Below are positions 26,933-36,662 of a stretch of DNA of 64,000 nt, piece by piece. A program made the position numbers and the translations under genes. The DNA is from Psychrobacter cibarius (GTDB lineage Bacteria > Pseudomonadota > Gammaproteobacteria > Pseudomonadales > Moraxellaceae), in contig NZ_JABASQ010000015.1 in assembly GCF_016107535.1 (NCBI RefSeq), positions 1-64,000 of the forward strand, read 5' to 3'. Position 1 is the stretch's first letter. Every line of letters begins with the position of its first letter. Under the pieces are notes generated by a model. It was not told the origin of the DNA. It searched no databases and saw only the letters and a list, made by a program, of their open reading frames with translations.

Positions 26933-27904
26933 ATGGTTGATATGACCAACAAACGTCTTTCCGTTGCACCCATGATCGACTGGACAACGACGGATTATCG
27001 TTATTTTGCTCGGCTTTTTAATCCGCATGTTTATTTATACACCGAGATGATCAGTACGGGCGCGCTGATACATGGCAATCGTGCACGGCATCTGCGCTTT
27101 GATACGCTTGAGCATCCGCTTGTACTACAGCTGGGCGGCGCAGATATTAGCGAGATGACGCAATGTGCTGAATTTGCGCAGCAGCATGGTTATGATGAGG
27201 TCAATATCAATGTTGGTTGTCCCTCTGATCGCGTACAGCATAATAAAATAGGTGCTTGCCTCATGGCAGAGCCGCACACGGTTGCCGATTTGGTTAAGCA
27301 CATGCAAGCGGCGGTCGATATCCCAGTAACCGTCAAGCATCGTATTGGTATTGATGATTTTGACAGTTATGAGTTTATGGTAGATTTTGTAGAAAAAGTG
27401 GCAGCAGCGGGTTGTACACGCTTTATTGTCCATGCACGTACTGCATGGCTACAAGGGCTTAGCCCCAAGCAAAATCGCGAGATACCACCGCTACGTTATG
27501 AGGATGTCTATCGTCTCAAACAAGATTTTCCACAGCTTGATATCGAGATTAATGGCGGCATCGATACTGTTAAAGACATCGAAGCACATTTGCAGAATGT
27601 GGATGGGGTGATGATTGGTCGCGCGTTTTATCACAACCCTTACCTATTAGCAGAAACCAATAGCTTATGGAACGAACCAGCACCTAAGCGCTCAGATATT
27701 CTAGCGCAGCTGTATCCGTATATGGAGGCGCAGATTGCTAAAGGTGAAGCACTGCCAACGATGACAAGACATTATTTAGGGTTGTTTCAAGGACTGACGG
27801 GTGCGCGCAAATGGCGACAGGCGTTAAGTGGTAAACCTCAGCTAACAATCGACGATATCAAACGGGCAGCGGATGAGGTGTTACTACTAAATCCTGATGC
27901 TTAA
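26933..27904 (+). CDS. dusA: tRNA-dihydrouridine(20/20a) synthase
   Basis: DusA reduces uridine in the tRNA D-loop using FMN and NADPH. The signature is strong: LSVAPMIDWTTTDYRYFARL, YTEMISTGALIHG, LQLGGADISEM, the catalytic Cys in NINVGCPSDRVQ, KHRIGIDD, FIVHARTAWLQGLSPKQNRE and INGGI. The NREIPPLRY block and the C-terminal ARKWRQALSG mark the DusA subgroup rather than DusB or DusC. The length of 323 residues is normal. It stands alone between the hairpin upstream and the convergent CPBP gene. Confidence 0.95.
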   Translation: MVDMTNKRLSVAPMIDWTTTDYRYFARLFNPHVYLYTEMISTGALIHGNRARHLRFDTLEHPLVLQLGGADISEMTQCAEFAQQHGYDEVNINVGCPSDRVQHNKIGACLMAEPHTVADLVKHMQAAVDIPVTVKHRIGIDDFDSYEFMVDFVEKVAAAGCTRFIVHARTAWLQGLSPKQNREIPPLRYEDVYRLKQDFPQLDIEINGGIDTVKDIEAHLQNVDGVMIGRAFYHNPYLLAETNSLWNEPAPKRSDILAQLYPYMEAQIAKGEALPTMTRHYLGLFQGLTGARKWRQALSGKPQLTIDDIKRAADEVLLLNPDA

Positions 27905-27969
27905 GAAAATTCATCATTATGATGACAGCTATAAAAGTGTAATAATAACGCCGAAATACCATTATTTAT

Positions 27970-28758
27970 TTAGGCGGTTTGCGCAATATATTGCCACATC
28001 GCCGCCCCATTATTCACGATATGCAATAATATCGGCAGCAACAGCGAGCCTGACTTGATACGCGCGTAGCAAAATATCAATGCCAGTACCACGATGGTAC
28101 TGATTTCATAAATACCATACTGCACATGGATCACTGCAAATATCAAGCTGGTCACGACACTTGCTACGATCGCCCCTCGATGCGTTGAATAAGTTGACGA
28201 GGTAAATTGCTCTGCGATCGCTGACCATAATAGACCACGAAATATCAACTCCTCATAGATTGGCGCGACAATGACCATTGCAAATATCAATAGCCATACT
28301 GAGCTGACAGACTGATATAAAGGGTCAACGAAGAGCAATGGCGATTTATCAAGTAAATAAGTCAATGCCTGACTGCTAATCATAAATACCAATAGTAGCC
28401 CAAGCAATCCCATACCCACCGCAAATGAGAACGGCTTTAGCGCTAAATACTGCCGACTATCGCCGCCTCTTACACGGATCACCAAAAGGCTAATAGCGAT
28501 CAATAGCACGCAGCCTATGATAATAGAGAGGCTGACCACAGTGCCATCGTTACTACCAAAAAAGAAGATATCAGCCATGGTTGAATTTTTAGCAGCCGGT
28601 AAGACTAGCTTGCCAGCGATATATACGCCTAGCAGCTGACTGATAAAAAATGCCATCAGTATACCAATAGTCAGTAGCAATACACCCAATCGTGAAAATA
28701 GCGGCGTGCGCTTAGGCGGCGTATTAAGATTGTGCGAACCAGTAGCATTTTTTAGCAT
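27970..28758 (-). CDS. CPBP-family intramembrane glutamic endopeptidase
   Basis: The protein has about seven hydrophobic segments. The three CPBP motifs are present in the C-terminal half: EELIFRGLLWSAI (motif 1, catalytic Glu), FAVIHVQYG (motif 2) and LHIVNNGAAMW (motif 3, HxxxN). The family cleaves membrane substrates and includes CAAX-processing and bacteriocin-immunity proteins; the substrate here is unknown. ATG 28758 is chosen; the frame opens five codons earlier at TTG. The alpha/beta-hydrolase gene upstream is in the same orientation with a gap of about 75 bases. Confidence 0.85.
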   Translation of the reverse strand: MLKNATGSHNLNTPPKRTPLFSRLGVLLLTIGILMAFFISQLLGVYIAGKLVLPAAKNSTMADIFFFGSNDGTVVSLSIIIGCVLLIAISLLVIRVRGGDSRQYLALKPFSFAVGMGLLGLLLVFMISSQALTYLLDKSPLLFVDPLYQSVSSVWLLIFAMVIVAPIYEELIFRGLLWSAIAEQFTSSTYSTHRGAIVASVVTSLIFAVIHVQYGIYEISTIVVLALIFCYARIKSGSLLLPILLHIVNNGAAMWQYIAQTA

Positions 28759-28834
28759 AAAGTCATTACTCAAACGGATATTTTGTTAGCTCGCATTAAC
28801 ATAAGCAATAATGAGCATAAATAGTCATCAGCGA

Positions 28835-29725
28835 TTATGTTGGTAGTTGCTGCTCAATCAATGATAATACTTGCTGAGATACGGACTCTGGATACTCAAG
28901 TGGGAACATATGACCACCGGCATGGGTCTCATAAGGAATATCCAAACGCGACTTTATTTGTTGCGGAAATCGGCGTTTTAAAAAGATACTGTCTTGACCG
29001 ATAATCAAAGTAACAGGCGGCTTTGGTCCATGATTTGGTGCCAGCCAATACCAAGATGGATTGGTGCGAAAGACAGCGACCTCACTGGCTTTCGGAATCG
29101 CCAATGTCACTTTGCCATCCGCACGTTCATGTAGCCCATGCTCGATATAGCCTTGAAAACTGCGTTCATCAAAATTTTTGAAAAAGCCTTTATGCCGCAT
29201 CTTATCGTACGCGTCTGCGCGGCTCTCCCAGACATCACGGCGATGCTTAGACACGCCAGCTGGTGACAATTTATCCATCAGGCGGTTATTCATCATCGGC
29301 AATCTATCCGCCGTCTTTGCCAAATGCCATAGCAAACTCACTTTGCCATAAATCCAAGGTGGATCCATGAGTACCGCTTGGGCAAAGTACTGCGGCGCAC
29401 GATACAATGCCTGCAAGGTACACATCGCACCCAGCGAATGACCCACTGCCACTACTTGCGACACGCCATGCTTCTCACAGGTATTTTTGACACTATCAAT
29501 AATCTGCTGTGTAAGGCTGCGCCAATGGTCATCGACTGGATAATCAGGCGTTGCACCCAGCATGGCAATATATTCAATGGTAAAAAATTCTGCTAACTTC
29601 TCAAAAAATGGTTGATAAACCGCACTTGGCATCCCATTAGCATGAGCAAAATGCAAGACAGGTTTGTTGGTTATTGTAGAGACAGGTAAAGCAGTAAAAG
29701 TTGGCAAATTAATTTCATCACTCAT
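28835..29725 (-). CDS. Alpha/beta-hydrolase
   Basis: The nucleophile motif is GHSLGAM (about residue 92). The N-terminal LHFAHANGMPSAVYQPFFEKL has the HxNG variant of the oxyanion-hole loop seen in esterase-like hydrolases. Late TLIIGQDSIFLKRR and GGHMFPLEYP contain likely catalytic acid and histidine. No signal peptide is present. The start at ATG 29725 is supported by GAAGAGAG seven bases upstream, giving 296 residues. The substrate is unknown. Confidence 0.85.
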   Translation of the reverse strand: MSDEINLPTFTALPVSTITNKPVLHFAHANGMPSAVYQPFFEKLAEFFTIEYIAMLGATPDYPVDDHWRSLTQQIIDSVKNTCEKHGVSQVVAVGHSLGAMCTLQALYRAPQYFAQAVLMDPPWIYGKVSLLWHLAKTADRLPMMNNRLMDKLSPAGVSKHRRDVWESRADAYDKMRHKGFFKNFDERSFQGYIEHGLHERADGKVTLAIPKASEVAVFRTNPSWYWLAPNHGPKPPVTLIIGQDSIFLKRRFPQQIKSRLDIPYETHAGGHMFPLEYPESVSQQVLSLIEQQLPT

Positions 29726-29860
29726 GATAAGCTCTCTTCGATTTAAGTCGCTATTTAGGGTGTTTTTTATAATCATTGAATCTCATATACAATTGAGGCT
29801 GAGCATAATCATACGCTCAGCCTCAACAATCATACACAGTAAATCTCAAACATAAAACGC

Positions 29861-30916
29861 TTAACGCATCTGCGCATTGCCTTCTTCTTGCGGTAAAACA
29901 TCAAGGCTGACACTAGAGCCAATGCCCGCACCCAATTTAACAGCAAAGCGGTCCATGAATAATTGAAACGGATCTGTTGGGCTATAATTGATCACATTAT
30001 CCAGCTCTAACTGCTTTTCTAAGCTAGCAATGCTGCCTTTCTTATCGGCTAAGCCAAGCTCAATCGACTGCTCGCCTGTCCAGAATAATCCTGAGAACAG
30101 CTTATTTTGTTCAGGATTTTTGAGACGATCACCGCGCCCTTCTTTCACTGCATTAATGAAATGCTTGTGGGTGTTGTCCAATACTTTTTCGACATGTTTT
30201 TCTTCATAATCCGTTAACGGACGTGACAAACTTAATATGTCTTTGTATTCACCAGCAGTAATCGTACGATCTTCTACGCCGACTTTATCCATCAAACCTT
30301 TGATGTTATAGCTTGGCATAATCACGCCGATCGAGCCAACCAAACTTGATGGATTCACATAAATCTCATCCGCCGCAGAAGCAATATAATACGCGCCAGA
30401 AGCACCCATATCACCAATCACTGCATAGAGTTTTTTGTCTGGATATTCTTTACGCAAATCCATCATAGTCTGCCAAATCTCATCAGACTGTACTGGTGAG
30501 CCACCAGGTGAATTGATATCCAAAGCTACCGCCTTTGAATTGCTGTTTTCAAAAGCACGGGTCAATGCCTCATTGACATCATAAGCGTTGGCCACATCGC
30601 CACTACTAATGACACCTTGTAGCTCAACCACAGCTAAATGTGGCTTACTCGTGTCAACACCATCTAAACCCGTTGGCGCGCTGCTGCTGCAACTACGACC
30701 AAGCGTCAGAAATATCAGTAAAATATAACCAAAGGTCAATAGTTTAAAAAAGATACTCCAGCGACGGGCGCGGCGTTGCTCGACCACACTAGCCAATAAA
30801 GTGTTTTCAAGCAATCGCCATTCTTGTCCACTCGGCTGGCTTGGCGGCGACATCGGTACTGGCTGATTTGCCGAATTGTCAGGACGTTTGTTAGGGTCTG
30901 GTGGCCAGTTGGGCAT
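29861..30916 (-). CDS. sppA: Signal peptide peptidase SppA-type S49 protease
   Basis: This single-repeat SppA is anchored by one membrane segment (about residues 48-70, FKLLTFGYILLIFLTLG). Its S49 protease core contains LDINSPGGSPVQSDEIW, the Ser nucleophile in GDMGASGAYYIASAADEI (about residue 174), the SLVGSIGVIM block, and the general-base Lys in GEYKDILSLSRPLT (about residue 227). SppA degrades cleaved signal peptides and other membrane fragments. The N-terminal 45 residues are Pro/Ser-rich and cytoplasmic. AGGAAG precedes the ATG. The length of 351 fits the short SppA form. Confidence 0.9.
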   Translation of the reverse strand: MPNWPPDPNKRPDNSANQPVPMSPPSQPSGQEWRLLENTLLASVVEQRRARRWSIFFKLLTFGYILLIFLTLGRSCSSSAPTGLDGVDTSKPHLAVVELQGVISSGDVANAYDVNEALTRAFENSNSKAVALDINSPGGSPVQSDEIWQTMMDLRKEYPDKKLYAVIGDMGASGAYYIASAADEIYVNPSSLVGSIGVIMPSYNIKGLMDKVGVEDRTITAGEYKDILSLSRPLTDYEEKHVEKVLDNTHKHFINAVKEGRGDRLKNPEQNKLFSGLFWTGEQSIELGLADKKGSIASLEKQLELDNVINYSPTDPFQLFMDRFAVKLGAGIGSSVSLDVLPQEEGNAQMR

Positions 30917-31122
30917 ATAACTTCCTAAGTCAGAAACAGTCTAAAGCAATAAAAAGAGAAGATAGAAATACAGTCAGTAATAAGGAGCTGCTTCTCACTC
31001 CAAATACGGTCACAGTCATCTATATTCATAGGCTGCTAAGTATGGTGGTATTTCAATCATGGTTCAATAGTATAACTGGGAAATATCACTATATTGTAAC
31101 ATTGATTAGACAAGCGATATTT

Positions 31123-34098
31123 TTATGGCGTCATATTGGTCGTATCTACTGCCGGATTGAGAGACAACGTTGCTTCTGGCATTTTGTCATCATAAGTGAT
31201 CATTTCATTGATTGTTTGACGATTTATAACCTCAGCAGTTATCTGTGATGTGCTATGTCCTAGCCATGTTACATTACGAAAAGTGCGTGGTTGCTCAAGG
31301 GGTTCGACTGAACATAATAATGTCCACATTTGCCAGATACGCTGATGAGTATCTGCATTTAATATCAGACGTGCCTGAGGCATATTGGCTTGATGAGTCG
31401 GTGGCTGGCTACTTGATGTGAGTGTTTGCGCAGTGGCAGGTATTGATTTGAGTGGATCAGCCGCATTATACTTTAATACCCTTATGGGCAAGCTGGCATC
31501 TATAGCCACCGTACAATCCCAAACACTCGGACTGTCTATTTTGCTCCACCCTGTCAATGCTTGTATGGACAAGTCACCATTGCCCAACTGCCATGTTTTG
31601 CCTTGTTCACAGCGTTGCACACTGATATTCGTCATGTCCTTGGGTTGGCTAGTGACTTTATAGGCTTGCTGAAATGCAGACCAACGATCAGAGCGTCCTG
31701 CTTGCCAATACTGACTAATAGGTAAATGCTGATTAAGCTGAAAAACCGTCAAAGGCAACAGCTCAGAAGCACTAGCATTAGAAGCTAAATACTTCTTATC
31801 AGTAGTAAGCGTATCCGTCAATCCAGCACTGCTACTCTGCACAACCATACCCTCTAGTATATCAACTGACAAGCTACCCAACTGCTGCGCCAATGTCATC
31901 GACAGCTTATTCGCCGTTAGATTACTGGGCATCGTTCGTGCAGCATTGGGTCTGTGGTCAGATAAAAATAGCCAGCTGATGTTTGTCTTATGCGTATTTG
32001 TTGTGGATGACTGCTCATTATTGACAACAGGATACTGCAACAAAGCAGCGCTTATATAGGGATCACCCGTTGATAAGATATACAAGGTCGGTATCGTCGT
32101 TAGTGATTGCTGATTGGCATATACCGTCATCATTAATAAGGTTAGCGGCGGCAGTGCCAGCCAACGACTGATAAATCCTCGTGGTAGTAGCCATGGCAAC
32201 ATACTTAATAGTACCATCAGCAATATGGCGACATTCACAGGAGTATAAAGCCACGCTTCTGACAATGCAGGTAATGAAGTTAACCACGTTATCAGTTCAT
32301 GCAGTTTCGCGACAATGGCGCTAACGAGCAGCCAAATACTATCAGCAATAGCAGGTGATAAAAGATAGCAAAGCCCGGCCAACAGATTAAGCGGCACAAT
32401 CACCCAACCAAATAAACCGATAGCAAACAGATTGATGACAAGACCCCATAGCGACGCCTTGCCAAATAATAACAATGTAATAGGTAATAAAGTAATAAAT
32501 AGCCAAAATTGTAATTTAAATACACGTTTGCCTATTATCCAAACACGCTTGAATGCAGTCTCTACTACACTGGCATTATGAGCAGATGCCGTTTCTGATA
32601 CGACAGCTGATTGCGTATATGACGTATCATCATATTTAAGGAGTAATGCCACTGCGATAAAAGATAGCCAGTACCCTGCCTGCCATAATACATAGGGATC
32701 AAGCCATGCCATCAATACTGCCAAGGCAAACAACACCCGCATCGTACTAACCGGCAATAATGTTAAACGTACCAAACCTATCGCGAATAACATCCATGCG
32801 GTACGAGCAGCAGGTACATCAAAACCAGTAAATAACGCATAAATAAAAGCAGCAGCGATCATCACCCACCAGCGCACTTGCCAACGCGGTACATAACGAT
32901 AAATCCTTGGCCATAACCGATCAAAAAGCAACACCGCCGCACCCGCCAGCATAATCGCTAAAAACAACACATGAGTGCCAGAGATAGCCAGCAAATGTGA
33001 AATACCAGCCAGCTGATATAGATCTTTGGTCTCACGATTGATTAAACTGCGATCACCTGTGAGCAAACTTAAAGTGACCGCTTTTGCCTGTTGCGCTGCT
33101 GTGGTCTGTGTCGACCAATCTTGATAAAAATGCTGGCGTAATTGCCAACGCCCTTGATTAATATAAGTCTGAAAATGCTGAAGATATGAAGAAGAGGCAA
33201 ACGCTGGCTCTAATACCTCAGTATTGGTGACAGTCGATGTGCCAACGGTCAATATATTAGCGACTCCATCAATATGACGACCTCGCAGCCAGCGATAACT
33301 GTCAAAACCAGATGGATTGCTCAACGCTTGCTCAGAGGTCGCCAGTGGTGCAAGGGCTAAACTCATAAACAGCTGATCGCCAGGTTGTAAATAATTTAAG
33401 CGGTCAAACGGATTGCTGTCCAAATTTTTCTTGGATGATTGTTTTGATGAATTTTTTGGATAACCATTGAGCAATACACGGTACGTGACATTTTTGCCGT
33501 TATTGTTATTTGAGTTATTTCTATATAGGTTGTTATTGCTTAGGCTATTATTTTCATCTATTAGAAAGTTACTGGTCATGGCATCTAAATCTTCAACCGC
33601 CAGCGCCGACACCAAGGGTGATATATCACTAATGACAGCAACTTGTCGATAGCCACTGTCCGTGGCGACGTCATAAACGCTGTCACTTATTCCTTCGAGG
33701 GTGACTAATGCTTGCACACGCATTGGCTCAGTGATTTCTGTTAATTCTGCTTGTTGATGGCTAATCAGGGCTTGCAGCGCACTGCCAATGATTAATCCAA
33801 TTGCCAATACAGCAACTAAAACATGAGTCAAAATACGAAAGAAGAGTTTAGATTTATATGAAGTATTATGTGAAGAGAGATCAGCCGTATGTTGCGAAAA
33901 ATGGCTGGGTTTTGCAGAAGGTACATTAAACTGGGCAATAACCATCAGGATAATAGCAAAAATAATGAGCAACAAAGATAAGGTGGGAGTATTTAATATA
34001 TCCATTAACGGTGAACTAGTGGGTATCGCCATACTATCTGCGACTGCCAAAACGCCCATCATGGCGATAATAATCAAGCTACCAATCAACCAGTACAC
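31123..34098 (-). CDS. comEC: ComEC/Rec2 competence DNA-channel protein
   Basis: ComEC forms the inner-membrane channel for single-stranded DNA during natural transformation. The competence domain is recognisable from SHLLAISGTHVLFLAIMLAG (about residues 365-382) through many hydrophobic segments to about residue 690. The N-terminal DUF4131-type region spans about residues 100-280. The C-terminal 300 residues occupy the place of the metallo-beta-lactamase domain but show no HxHxDH-type motif. At 991 residues it is longer than most ComEC proteins. The start is GTG at 34098 with AAGGAG six bases upstream. Long Ser/Asn/Thr-rich insertions occur around residues 180-215 and 700-760. Confidence 0.85.
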   Translation of the reverse strand: MYWLIGSLIIIAMMGVLAVADSMAIPTSSPLMDILNTPTLSLLLIIFAIILMVIAQFNVPSAKPSHFSQHTADLSSHNTSYKSKLFFRILTHVLVAVLAIGLIIGSALQALISHQQAELTEITEPMRVQALVTLEGISDSVYDVATDSGYRQVAVISDISPLVSALAVEDLDAMTSNFLIDENNSLSNNNLYRNNSNNNNGKNVTYRVLLNGYPKNSSKQSSKKNLDSNPFDRLNYLQPGDQLFMSLALAPLATSEQALSNPSGFDSYRWLRGRHIDGVANILTVGTSTVTNTEVLEPAFASSSYLQHFQTYINQGRWQLRQHFYQDWSTQTTAAQQAKAVTLSLLTGDRSLINRETKDLYQLAGISHLLAISGTHVLFLAIMLAGAAVLLFDRLWPRIYRYVPRWQVRWWVMIAAAFIYALFTGFDVPAARTAWMLFAIGLVRLTLLPVSTMRVLFALAVLMAWLDPYVLWQAGYWLSFIAVALLLKYDDTSYTQSAVVSETASAHNASVVETAFKRVWIIGKRVFKLQFWLFITLLPITLLLFGKASLWGLVINLFAIGLFGWVIVPLNLLAGLCYLLSPAIADSIWLLVSAIVAKLHELITWLTSLPALSEAWLYTPVNVAILLMVLLSMLPWLLPRGFISRWLALPPLTLLMMTVYANQQSLTTIPTLYILSTGDPYISAALLQYPVVNNEQSSTTNTHKTNISWLFLSDHRPNAARTMPSNLTANKLSMTLAQQLGSLSVDILEGMVVQSSSAGLTDTLTTDKKYLASNASASELLPLTVFQLNQHLPISQYWQAGRSDRWSAFQQAYKVTSQPKDMTNISVQRCEQGKTWQLGNGDLSIQALTGWSKIDSPSVWDCTVAIDASLPIRVLKYNAADPLKSIPATAQTLTSSSQPPTHQANMPQARLILNADTHQRIWQMWTLLCSVEPLEQPRTFRNVTWLGHSTSQITAEVINRQTINEMITYDDKMPEATLSLNPAVDTTNMTP

Positions 34099-34421
34099 CA
34101 GCGCTCCTTGCTTGATGAGTTGAATATTAGTTTTTGCCTAAATAAAGCCATTTATTATGATAAACAGCCACTTAATATGACGAAAATGTACTGGAATGCT
34201 AAAACACAGGTTAATACTAAAGCCAGAAACAACAACTGATACGTCATGCAATAGCATTTATATAACTATTACCCTATACTGACTGACATATTGCGATGAT
34301 GATAATCTGATATCATTATCCTATATATTCTCAGCTGTACACTTTATGAATAATATTACTTTATAGCAGACCATCAATGCGATTGAGCGGACTGTAGCTA
34401 ACGATTACAAAAGGCGATCCT
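34099..34421. other. Divergent intergenic stretch between comEC and the DUF2062 gene
   Basis: This A/T-rich gap should contain both promoters. No small gene, repeat or strong hexamer pair was identified. Confidence 0.4.
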
Positions 34422-34997
34422 GTGCCCCAAAAACGTCTGAAAGACCTGCTTCCTACGCCAGAGAAAATCTTAGAAAGTCGCACCTTAAAACTGTTCGCAC
34501 CGCATCTGGCTGATCCACGATTATGGCACTTTAATCGACATAGCTTAAATAAAGCGGTCTATATCGGGGTGCTTAGTGCATTTTTCCCATTGCCAGGGCA
34601 AATGCTACTGGCTCTAGTTGGCTCATTAATTTTTCGTGCCAATGTTCCCATGGCACTCGGCTTGACTTGGATTACCAATCCACTTACGAGCTTGCCCATC
34701 TTTTATGCAGGCTATTATATCGGTGCCAAAATCCTTGACGTACCGATGATTAGTCTGCGGCTTATCGGCAGGATGATTGCTGATTTTAGCTTATGGGCAC
34801 TGTCAGATGGTGCAAATCCATTTATTACTTATCGCGGCACGGTATCGATTGCTGCTTTTTGCATAGGCTTGACGATCTTAGCGATTGTGACCAGCATCGT
34901 TTGTGGACTGGCATTTAAGGCGGTTTGGCGCTACAAAACCGTCGTGAGCTGGCAAAAACGTCAGCAAGAACCTTCTGATAAACCGCCTAAAATCTAA
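34422..34997 (+). CDS. DUF2062 membrane protein
   Basis: The sequence FFPLPGQMLLALVGSLIFRANVPMALGLTWITNPLT is the DUF2062 core. There are about three hydrophobic segments (residues 48-80, 95-112 and 150-172), so it is an inner-membrane protein of unknown function. The start is GTG at 34422, supported by AAAGGCGA about seven bases upstream. In related Moraxellaceae a gene of this family lies by comEC and the lol genes (from memory), as it does here. Confidence 0.85.
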   Translation: MPQKRLKDLLPTPEKILESRTLKLFAPHLADPRLWHFNRHSLNKAVYIGVLSAFFPLPGQMLLALVGSLIFRANVPMALGLTWITNPLTSLPIFYAGYYIGAKILDVPMISLRLIGRMIADFSLWALSDGANPFITYRGTVSIAAFCIGLTILAIVTSIVCGLAFKAVWRYKTVVSWQKRQQEPSDKPPKI

Positions 34998-35180
34998 TAT
35001 ATGTTGCTGTTATCAAGTCATGGTAACCATAACGTAGCGAACCACCCTTTACTTTCAACCATTCGCTAACGATAGCAATCTAGATCACCATCTATTATCG
35101 ATTTTTCTATGCTATGTCTCGATATCACCTTAAGCTGGCTATGACCTAAAAACAAAAGCCATTTTCTTTGTTGATACCAG

Positions 35181-35489
35181 TCACTCTGCTTCTTTATTCT
35201 TTTCTATGGCAGCAAGGATGTTGTCCGTAAGGCTAGTGTCCATCTCGAAAACTTCAACCACTTTTTCATCTTTAAGTAATGTATAGCGTTTGCCCGTTGC
35301 ACTTTCTTGAGCTTTTAGATCGTAATCAACGCCAGCCAAAGTAATGGCATCAAAAACGGGTGTTAATAGATCTATTTGTGCTTGTTTATCAATTGTCTCG
35401 AATAACGTCACATCCATATAGGGTTTTAAAGGTTCATTGCCTTCTTCGGCACTGCCAAAAGCAGCGATTGGGTCGTCATCTCTATCCAT
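35181..35489 (-). CDS. Small acidic hypothetical protein
   Basis: The 102-residue product is acidic and soluble, beginning MDRDDDPIAAFGSAEEGN, with no signal peptide or membrane segment. I recognise no family. A good ribosome-binding site (AAAGAAG) precedes the ATG and codon use matches the neighbours, so it is probably a real gene. It lies downstream of lolD in the same orientation, but a miniature element separates the two. Confidence 0.65.
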   Translation of the reverse strand: MDRDDDPIAAFGSAEEGNEPLKPYMDVTLFETIDKQAQIDLLTPVFDAITLAGVDYDLKAQESATGKRYTLLKDEKVVEVFEMDTSLTDNILAAIEKNKEAE

Positions 35490-35590
35490 AATAATAATTC
35501 TTCTTTAATAAATTGGCGGCATTTTGCAGCCCCATTTTGCGTTTATTTTTATTACAAACTTAGTGTCTGTTGAACATAAATCTTGTCGTT

Positions 35591-35758
35591 CTAGGGTATA
35601 TCCTCATTTAATAATGATGATAAAAGCAAGACAAATTGCCGTTAAACAAGAGAAATAACACAGATCATAGTGATATTAATCAGCAGTTCAGTTCAACGAC
35701 GTTTGACAAATTTTAGCCCATGTAGATATCAATTGACTTAAATCAGGACACACCCTAC
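35591..35758. mobile_element. Miniature inverted-repeat element (IS-derived), degenerate copy
   Basis: The ends AGGGTATATCCTCATTTA and TCAGGACACACCCT are inverted and related to the IS termini, with several changes. The interior retains the family blocks ATTAATCAGC and GACAAATTTTAGCCCAT in the opposite direction to copy 1. It lies between lolD and the small acidic gene. Confidence 0.65.
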
Positions 35759-35826
35759 TACTTAATAACCATAACCATTTACGCTATTAAAAATAAAGCG
35801 TTAAAAAATGCAGTGTTAAAAAACAG

Positions 35827-36507
35827 TTAATACTGCTCCCAATGACCATTACGTAGCAATAACTGACGATCTGCCAGCGCCGCGAGATTGCGATCATGTG
35901 TCACCATTAATAAGGCTGTTTGCATGGTATTTTGCAGCTCTGATAATAATCCAAACACGCTTTGCGCATTGTCATAGTCCAAATTACCAGTTGGCTCGTC
36001 TGCCAAAATGAGCGATGGCTTCGTAACCAAAGCACGGGCAATAGCCACACGCTGGCGCTCACCGCCCGATAGCTCACCAGGTCTATGCGCCAGACGATGC
36101 TCAAGTCCGACACTTTCTAGTATCGCAATTGCTTGCTCTCTTGCTGAAGTCGTTGAGACTTCTGGTCGCATCAGCAACGGCATAGCAACGTTTTCAATGG
36201 CAGTAAATTCGGCTAATAAATGGTGAAACTGATAAATAAATCCCAAATGCTTGTTACGCATGGCACCGCGCTCAGTTTCATTCATGCTATTTAACAATTG
36301 ACCATGTAGCCAGACCTCACCGCTGGTTGGCGTATCAAGACCACCAAGCAAGTGTAGCAAAGTGCTTTTGCCTGAACCACTGGTGCCAACAATAGCGATG
36401 CGCTCGCCAGCATGGACAGTCAAATCCAAGCCAGTCAGTACTTGCGTACTAACCGCCCCTTCATCATATATCTTGTTGATATTTTTCGCCTCTAAAATGG
36501 CAGACAT
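35827..36507 (-). CDS. lolD: Lipoprotein-releasing ABC transporter ATPase LolD
   Basis: LolD powers release of outer-membrane lipoproteins from the inner membrane to LolA. The ABC motifs are complete: Walker [10 protein letters not shown] (residues 41-49), the Q-loop in FIYQFHHLL, signature [15 protein letters not shown], Walker [13 protein letters not shown] and the H-loop in MVTHD. The [19 protein letters not shown] stretch is typical of LolD. The length of 226 residues is normal. AAGGAAAA precedes the ATG. The permease gene is about 155 bases upstream in the same orientation. Confidence 0.94.
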   Translation of the reverse strand: MSAILEAKNINKIYDEGAVSTQVLTGLDLTVHAGERIAIVGTSGSGKSTLLHLLGGLDTPTSGEVWLHGQLLNSMNETERGAMRNKHLGFIYQFHHLLAEFTAIENVAMPLLMRPEVSTTSAREQAIAILESVGLEHRLAHRPGELSGGERQRVAIARALVTKPSLILADEPTGNLDYDNAQSVFGLLSELQNTMQTALLMVTHDRNLAALADRQLLLRNGHWEQY

Positions 36508-36662
36508 GGCTTTTCCTTTATTCTATTTATACTTGTATTGATGCTTTATTCAGTGCTACAAACAATTTATCAGCCTAAACTTGCATTAAAATTAATTTTA
36601 CCTAACAAGCATTGGTAATAACTCAAACTGTATATAAAAACTTAAGCGACATATAAAATCAT

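Noticed and set aside
30901-31248. 115-codon frame on the plus strand between sppA and comEC
   Set aside because: It overlaps the 3' end of comEC on the other strand and has no domain or plausible start signal.
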